From an uncultured Thiohalocapsa sp. (lineage in GTDB: Bacteria > Pseudomonadota > Gammaproteobacteria > Chromatiales > Chromatiaceae): a stretch of 64,000 bases of DNA. The notes under the pieces were generated by a model. It saw nothing but the letters and a program-made list of their open reading frames with translations. It did not search any database and had not been told where the DNA came from. The stretch is from NCBI RefSeq assembly GCF_913062725.1, contig NZ_CAJXWY010000002.1, positions 53,930 to 117,929 of the forward strand, in the 5' to 3' direction. Below are positions 59,307-64,000 of this stretch, one piece after another. Each line of letters opens with the position of its first letter. Position 1 is the first letter of the stretch. Both the position numbers and the translations under genes were made by a program.

Positions 59307-59702
59307 ATGGCCGATTCCAAGCAGGATACCGGGCTGCCTCGTCACAAACGTCTGACACAGGCGTCCGAGTTCAGCCGCGTCTTCCGGCGCCCGGCCCGGC
59401 GCAGCGACGATTGTTTCAGCGTCGCCGCCCGTCATCGCAACGTCTGCGACGCGCACGGGGCGCCGGCCCGACTGGGACTCGCCATATCCCGCAAAGCCCT
59501 GCCAAGGGCGGTGGACCGCAATCGGGTCAAGCGTATCGTACGTGAATCGTTTCGCCACCTGCGCCTCTGCCCGGGCATCGATTTCGTGGTCGTCGCCCGC
59601 ACCGGTCTACGCCGTGCCGATAAGGCCGCCATGCGGGCGTCCATCGACACGCATTTCGACACGCTGCAGCGCCACCTGCGGGCCAAGCGCAACGGCGACT
59701 GA
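59307..59702 (+). CDS. rnpA: ribonuclease P protein component
   Basis: Protein subunit of RNase P, which matures tRNA 5' ends, 131 residues. ATG 59307 has AGGA upstream; open codons further upstream are ignored. The family core is present: RLTQASEFSRVFRRPARRS, RLGLAISRKALPRAVDRNRVKRIVRESFR with the basic RNR motif, and DFVVVARTGLRRADKAAM. It is 199 bp downstream of rpmH. Confidence 0.95.
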   Translation: MADSKQDTGLPRHKRLTQASEFSRVFRRPARRSDDCFSVAARHRNVCDAHGAPARLGLAISRKALPRAVDRNRVKRIVRESFRHLRLCPGIDFVVVARTGLRRADKAAMRASIDTHFDTLQRHLRAKRNGD

Positions 59703-59971
59703 CTGACATAATCGCCCCGGCCGGCGCGAATCATCCTCGCGGTAGCCGCGCGCCCATGCGACGCAGCCAAAGGGTCCATCCCATGCACCTGAGCGTTGAA
59801 ACCATCGCGCGGCGTCCGTGCTGACCCGTTTCGGCGACCGGTTGCGGGCTGCGGCGAGTTATGCCGCCTGCTCCGCAAACCAGGCGCGAGCCCACCGTCC
59901 CGCACCGCGAGCACCCAACGGCCGGCCCGGCCCCAACTTCTACCCATCAACCGCCGTCTGCTGCTGAACCG
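59703..59971. other. rnpA-yidC gap without yidD
   Basis: A 269-bp gap where yidD (membrane insertion efficiency factor, about 80 residues, with a conserved CRFYPTCS motif) usually lies. No frame shows that motif or an equivalent. No intact gene is seen, although an open frame continues into yidC. Confidence 0.6.
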
Positions 59972-61675
59972 ATGGATAACTTCCGGCTCATTCTCCTGCT
60001 GTCTCTGGCCGCCGTTCTGTTCCTGATCTACCAGGCATGGATGCAGGACTACGGTCGCCAGCAACCCGCACCACAGACGGCGACCCAACTCGCTGATCCC
60101 GCCCAGTCGCCGGCGACGCTGTCGGACGCCGCCGCCGATGCGCCCTCGGTACCCACCGATGCCCCCGACGCGCCGCCGGCCCAGCCCAGCACCGCGGCGA
60201 CCGCCGACGCCGCGGCGTCCGCACAGGCGCGGCCCGACATCGTTACCGTGGAGACCGACGTCCTGCGGGCGGAGATCTCCACCCGCGGTGGCACCATCCA
60301 GAGTCTGTGGCTGAAAGACTACGCCGCCGACGCCGATCGGCCCGACATGCCGCTGCAGCTGCTGAAGCCGGCGCCGCCCAACATGTTCATCGTGCAGTCC
60401 GGCCTCCTCGGCGGCGGCGACCACACGCTACCCACGCACAACGCGCCGTTCACCGCCCAGGCCACCGACTACCGACTGCAAGCGGGCAACGACGATCTCC
60501 TGGTGGAGCTGGTCTGGCAGGGGGACGCTGGCCTGACGGTCACCAAGCGCTACCGCTTCGCGCGCGGCAGCTACCTGGTCCACAGCGAGCAGCGCATCGA
60601 TAACGCCGGCGCCGAGCCCATTGCGCTTCGCAACTACGATCAGCTGCAGCGCACCGAGCTGGTGGACCCGAACAAGTCGAGCTTCATCCACACCTACACC
60701 GGCGCCGTCTACTACGGGCCGGAAGAGAAGTACAAGAAAGAAAAATTCAACGAGATGACCAAGCGGCCGCTGGATGTCAACATCACCGGCGGCTGGATCG
60801 CCATGATCCAGCACTACTTCATGGCCGCCTGGATCCCCCAGCCCGACGATCCCCAGACCTTCTACAGCAAAGTCGTCGGCGACGGCCGCTATATCATCGG
60901 CCAGTACTCGGCGTCGGTCACGGTACCCGCCGGCGGCAGCCACACCTTCGAGAACAGGCTGTTCGTCGGCCCCAAGCTCCAGGACCGGCTCGACAAGATC
61001 GCCCCGGGGCTGGAGCTGGCCGTCGACTACGGCTGGCTCACCATCCTCGCCAAGCCCATTTTCTGGCTGCTGGACCTCATCCACAGCCTGGTGGGCAACT
61101 GGGGCTGGGCCATCATCATCCTCACCATCCTGATCAAAGGCGCGTTCTACAAGCTGTCGGAGACCAGCTACAAGTCCATGGCCAACATGCGCAAGCTGGC
61201 GCCGCGGCTGAAGGCGCTGAAGGACCGCTACGGCGACGACAAGGAACGCATGAACCAGGCGATGATGGAGCTCTACAAGAAGGAAAAGATCAATCCCCTC
61301 GGCGGCTGCCTGCCCATCCTGGTGCAGATCCCGGTGTTCATCGCCCTCTACTGGGTGCTGCTCGAGAGCGTGGAGCTGCGCCACGCCCCCTTCATCCTCT
61401 GGATCGACAACCTCACGGCGCCCGACCCCTGGTTCGTGCTGCCGGTGATCATGGGCGTGTCCATGTTCGCCCAGCAGAAGCTGAACCCGCCGCCGCCGGA
61501 CCCGATGCAGGAGAAGATCTTCATGGCCCTGCCCTTCGTGTTCACGGTCTTCTTCGCCTTCTTCCCCGCGGGCCTGGTGCTGTACTGGACCGTCAACCAG
61601 CTCTTGTCCATCGCCCAGCAGTGGCACATCACCCGCCAGATCGAGCAGGCGGAGGCGGCCAAGCACAAGGCCTGA
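59972..61675 (+). CDS. yidC: membrane protein insertase YidC
   Basis: Inserts and folds inner-membrane proteins alone or with SecYEG, 567 residues. The ATG at 59972 (MDNFRLILLLSLAAVLFLIYQAWMQ) gives the first transmembrane anchor. The open frame upstream is not used. An Ala/Pro-rich linker (about 30-90) leads to the periplasmic domain. The conserved core of five helices includes GNWGWAIIILTILIKGAFYKL (the key Lys/Arg pocket region), GGCLPILVQIPVFIALYWVL and FPAGLVLYWTVNQLLSIAQQW. Confidence 0.98.
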   Translation: MDNFRLILLLSLAAVLFLIYQAWMQDYGRQQPAPQTATQLADPAQSPATLSDAAADAPSVPTDAPDAPPAQPSTAATADAAASAQARPDIVTVETDVLRAEISTRGGTIQSLWLKDYAADADRPDMPLQLLKPAPPNMFIVQSGLLGGGDHTLPTHNAPFTAQATDYRLQAGNDDLLVELVWQGDAGLTVTKRYRFARGSYLVHSEQRIDNAGAEPIALRNYDQLQRTELVDPNKSSFIHTYTGAVYYGPEEKYKKEKFNEMTKRPLDVNITGGWIAMIQHYFMAAWIPQPDDPQTFYSKVVGDGRYIIGQYSASVTVPAGGSHTFENRLFVGPKLQDRLDKIAPGLELAVDYGWLTILAKPIFWLLDLIHSLVGNWGWAIIILTILIKGAFYKLSETSYKSMANMRKLAPRLKALKDRYGDDKERMNQAMMELYKKEKINPLGGCLPILVQIPVFIALYWVLLESVELRHAPFILWIDNLTAPDPWFVLPVIMGVSMFAQQKLNPPPPDPMQEKIFMALPFVFTVFFAFFPAGLVLYWTVNQLLSIAQQWHITRQIEQAEAAKHKA

Positions 61676-61712
61676 CGCCGCCCGCCCGCCCGCACGCTCC
61701 GCCGGCGCCGCC

Positions 61713-63086
61713 ATGAGCGCCCGCGACACCATCGCTGCGGTGGCCACGCCGCCCGGCGTCGGCGCGGTGGGCATCCTGCGCCTGTCGGGGCCGGCGGTGC
61801 CCGACATCGCCACCGCCGTGCTCGGGCGCCTGCCGGCGCCGCGGATCGCGCAGCTCGCGGCCTTTCGCGCCGCCGACGGCGAGGTCATCGACCAAGGCCT
61901 CGCCCTCTACTTTCCGGCACCCCACTCCTTCACCGGAGAGGACGTCCTCGAGCTCCAGGGCCACGGCGGCCCCGTGGTGCTCGACCGCCTGCTCGCGCGC
62001 GTGCTCGCCCTCGGCGCCCGCGCGGCGCGGCCCGGCGAGTTCAGCGAGCGCGCCTTCCTGGAAGGCAAGCTCGACCTCACCCGCGCCGAGGCCATCGCCG
62101 ATCTCATCGCCAGCGGCACCGAGCAGCAGGCCAGGCTCGCGGCGCGCTCCCTGCGCGGGGCCTTCGCGCGGCGCATCGAGCAACTGTTGGAGGCCCTCAC
62201 CCGCCTGCGCGTGCTGGTGGAAGCCACGCTCGACTTCCCCGACGAGGACCTGGACCCAAATCTGGCCGTCGGCGTCGCCGCGGACCTGGAGCGGCTGCGC
62301 GCCGACCTCGACACGCTCATGGCCACCGCCGCCCGCGGCGAGCGCCTGCGCGACGGCCTGCTGGTGGTCATCGCCGGCGCCCCCAACGCCGGCAAGTCGA
62401 GCCTGCTCAATGCCCTGTCGGAAAGCGATCGCGCCATCGTCACGCCCCTGCCGGGCACCACCCGCGACCTCCTGCACGCCGACATCCAAATCCACGGGCT
62501 GCCGCTGCGCGTGGTGGACACCGCCGGGCTGCGCCTGTCGCCGGACCCCATCGAGCAGGAAGGCGTCCGCCGCGCCCGCGAGCAAATCGACCAGGCCGAC
62601 CTCCTGCTCTGGGTGGTCGACGACGCCGACCCCCAAGCCGACGCGGCGCCGCCGGCGGACCTGCCGGCGCAGGTCCCACGGCTCACCATCCGCAACAAGA
62701 TCGACCTGTCCGGCCGCCCGCCCGGCGCAACCGGCGCCGACGCCGGCGCCGACGCCGATGCCCCCGATACCGATCGGCACATCGCCTGCTCCGCCACCAC
62801 CGGCGCCGGACTCGAGGCGCTGCGCCAGGTCCTGCTGCGCCACGCCGGCCCCGGCGCCGACGCTGGCGGCGGCGAATTCAGCGCCCGCCGCCGCCACCTC
62901 GACGCCCTGGCCCGCACCCGAGACCACCTGCTCGCCGCCGCCCAGGCCCACAGCCACGCCCAGCCGCTGGAGCTCATCGCCGACGATCTCCGCCTGGCCC
63001 AGGACAGCCTGGGCGAGATCACCGGTGCCGTGTCCTCCGACGACCTGCTCGGGCGGATTTTTGGCGAGTTTTGTATCGGGAAGTGA
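61713..63086 (+). CDS. mnmE: tRNA modification GTPase MnmE
   Basis: Partner of MnmG in wobble-uridine modification, 457 residues. An N-terminal tetrahydrofolate-binding domain (MSARDTIAAVATPPGVGAVGILRLSG) and a helical domain flank a G domain: G1 GAPNAGKSS (222-230), PLPGTTRDLLHADI (G2), DTAGLR (G3) and RNKIDLSG (G4). It ends in the catalytic FCIGK motif at 453-457. The loop before G5 is rich in Asp/Ala repeats (GADAGADADAPD). It lies 37 bp downstream of yidC. Confidence 0.98.
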   Translation: MSARDTIAAVATPPGVGAVGILRLSGPAVPDIATAVLGRLPAPRIAQLAAFRAADGEVIDQGLALYFPAPHSFTGEDVLELQGHGGPVVLDRLLARVLALGARAARPGEFSERAFLEGKLDLTRAEAIADLIASGTEQQARLAARSLRGAFARRIEQLLEALTRLRVLVEATLDFPDEDLDPNLAVGVAADLERLRADLDTLMATAARGERLRDGLLVVIAGAPNAGKSSLLNALSESDRAIVTPLPGTTRDLLHADIQIHGLPLRVVDTAGLRLSPDPIEQEGVRRAREQIDQADLLLWVVDDADPQADAAPPADLPAQVPRLTIRNKIDLSGRPPGATGADAGADADAPDTDRHIACSATTGAGLEALRQVLLRHAGPGADAGGGEFSARRRHLDALARTRDHLLAAAQAHSHAQPLELIADDLRLAQDSLGEITGAVSSDDLLGRIFGEFCIGK

Positions 63087-63387
63087 GCCTGGCGCCATTG
63101 GCGGCTCTCTCAACCTGCAGTTCCTGTCCGGCTCCACACGCGCTTTTCGAGCGTCCGCCGGAAACTTGGGGGAGACCTTCAGGGGCAACCGAGGCTTCCG
63201 GTTGACGCGGGAAGCGCCCCGGCCGGACAGAGGGCATGCAACGCCCGAAGGGGCGGATGCCAGCGACGGGGACAAGAGGAACACCGGGACCGGCCTGCAC
63301 CGGCCCCGACGCCCGGAGCAGGCTTGATAAGATAATGCAAATGCATTACTGATGACATCCGATTGACCCGCGATCCGGGAGGCCGCC
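63087..63387. other. intergenic region between mnmE and the toxin-antitoxin operon
   Basis: About 300 bp. The last 60 bp are AT-rich and hold the toxin-antitoxin promoter/operator. Direct repeats of CCGGCC around 63291-63305 are the only other structure, and no mnmE terminator with a U-tract is visible. Confidence 0.5.
63324..63348 (+). promoter_or_regulatory. promoter/operator of the prlF-yhaV operon
   Basis: TTGATAAGATAATG with GATAAT as a likely -10, overlapping a perfect palindrome TAATGCA-AA-TGCATTA (63333-63348), 39 bp before the antitoxin ATG. An operator over the promoter suits autorepression by an AbrB-type antitoxin. Confidence 0.6.
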
Positions 63388-63720
63388 ATGACCACGCTGG
63401 CACAGGAAACCTCGAAGCTGACCGACCGCTACCAGACGACGGTGCCAAGCGGCGTGCGCAAGCAACTCAAGCTCGGCAAGGGGGACCGGATTCGCTACCG
63501 CATGGACGCGGGCGGCCGGGTCTACATCGAGGCGGATCGGGACGACGCGGACGATCCAGCGCTCGGGGCGTTCCTCGATCTGATCGCGGCGGACATCAAG
63601 ACGGATCCCGCACGGCTTCAGGCCTTCGATGGCGACCTCCATGACCGCCTGAAGACCCTGATCGGCGATGTGGTGGATGATCTCGATCTCGACGCACCAC
63701 TCTCTCCTGAGGACGAATGA
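63388..63720 (+). CDS. prlF: PrlF-type antitoxin (SpoVT/AbrB fold)
   Basis: A 110-residue protein with an N-terminal swapped-hairpin AbrB domain (KLTDRYQTTVPSGVRKQLKL through RYRMDAGGRVYIEA). The acidic C-terminal half (DDADDPALGAFLDLIAADIK) is typical of PrlF antitoxins that wrap the YhaV toxin. The TVPSGVR phrase is the family hallmark. It overlaps the toxin start by ATGA and is preceded by a palindromic operator. In E. coli PrlF also acts as the DNA-binding autorepressor. Confidence 0.94.
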   Translation: MTTLAQETSKLTDRYQTTVPSGVRKQLKLGKGDRIRYRMDAGGRVYIEADRDDADDPALGAFLDLIAADIKTDPARLQAFDGDLHDRLKTLIGDVVDDLDLDAPLSPEDE

Positions 63721-64000
63721 CCGGCGATGCCGCGCCGCTGGTCGTCAATGGCCGGTCGATCTACGCGCATCCGCTGTTCCTCGATCAGCTTGACGGGCTG
63801 ATCAAGGCGGTCGAAGGGCGCAAGGCGCGCGATCCGAAGACGTGGCGGAAGAAAAACTGCACGAAGCGGCTGGCCGCGATCTTCAAGCTGGTAACCGAGG
63901 TGATCCCGGCGGACCCCGGTGCGCCTGCGTTCCGGCAAGGCGACACGCTCGGCGAGGCCCGGAAGCACTGGTTTCGGGCCAAGTGCTTCCAGCAGTATCG
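63717..64000 (+). CDS. yhaV: YhaV-type toxin, N-terminal part
   Basis: RelE-superfamily mRNA-interferase toxin cut by the right edge. About 94 of roughly 150 residues are present. ATG 63717 overlaps the antitoxin stop. The visible part (VNGRSIYAHPLFLDQLDGLI, KKNCTKRLAAIFKLVTEVIP, GAPAFRQGDTLGEARKHWFRAK) aligns with E. coli YhaV, including the SPAFRHGKSLG-like block. The catalytic C-terminal arginine/lysine region lies outside the window, so I cannot say whether the toxin is intact. Confidence 0.92.
   Translation, partial: MTGDAAPLVVNGRSIYAHPLFLDQLDGLIKAVEGRKARDPKTWRKKNCTKRLAAIFKLVTEVIPADPGAPAFRQGDTLGEARKHWFRAKCFQQY

Overview
The window is about 64 kb of GC-rich, densely packed chromosomal DNA from a gammaproteobacterium. 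The support for this is the NtrBC-glnA pair, a type II secretion locus in the Xanthomonas xps gene order (E-F-G-H-I-J-K-L-M-N-D), separate glyQ and glyS, a rhodanese-secB-gpsA-trmL block, and the replication-origin block rpmH/rnpA/yidC/mnmE facing dnaA/dnaN/recF/gyrB. I cannot place it below class. It carries no rRNA, tRNA or CRISPR that I can see. It ends next to a type II toxin-antitoxin pair.

Layout. 1-1047: 5' part of mnmG. 1.4-5.7 kb: MoxR / DUF58 / transglutaminase operon. 5.7-16.4 kb (minus): aminotransferase, kdsD, then the D-N-M-L-K-J-I-H-G half of the type II secretion system. 16.8-28.2 kb: a nitrogen island with fmdB, formamidase and a urtABCDE-type ABC transporter on the minus strand, and on the plus strand a divergent NCS1-permease/histidine-kinase hybrid with its LuxR-type response regulator. 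28.3-31.9 kb: gspF and gspE, the other half of the secretion locus, so the island splits the T2SS cluster. 32-37 kb: polyprenyl-phosphate glycosyltransferase, DJ-1 protein, ctpA, envC-like gene, and an SqrR/BigR-like ArsR regulator. 37.4-41.2 kb: rhodanese, secB, gpsA, trmL and two small unknown genes. 41.2-46 kb: ntrC, ntrB and glnA, with recognisable sigma-54 promoters and NtrC sites. 46.3-51.5 kb: cation efflux, glyQS, gmhB. 51.6-58.7 kb: gyrB, a parS array, recF, dnaN, the probable oriC and dnaA. 58.9-63.1 kb: rpmH, rnpA, yidC, mnmE. 63.3-64 kb: prlF-yhaV-type toxin-antitoxin, with the toxin cut by the window edge.

The most striking element is the roughly 940-bp gap between gyrB and recF. 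It holds nine 16-bp palindromes of the parS type (TGTTCCACGTGGAACA), seven of them exact, and a tenth lies in the last codons of recF. They are spaced alternately 76 and 80-81 bp and sit in a 156/157-bp tandem repeat. An eleventh copy lies in the middle of recF. This looks like a strong ParB-loading/centromere block close to the origin. The second notable system is a permease-like sensor kinase with a nine-cysteine cytoplasmic segment, divergent from an amide/urea uptake operon across a perfect palindrome.
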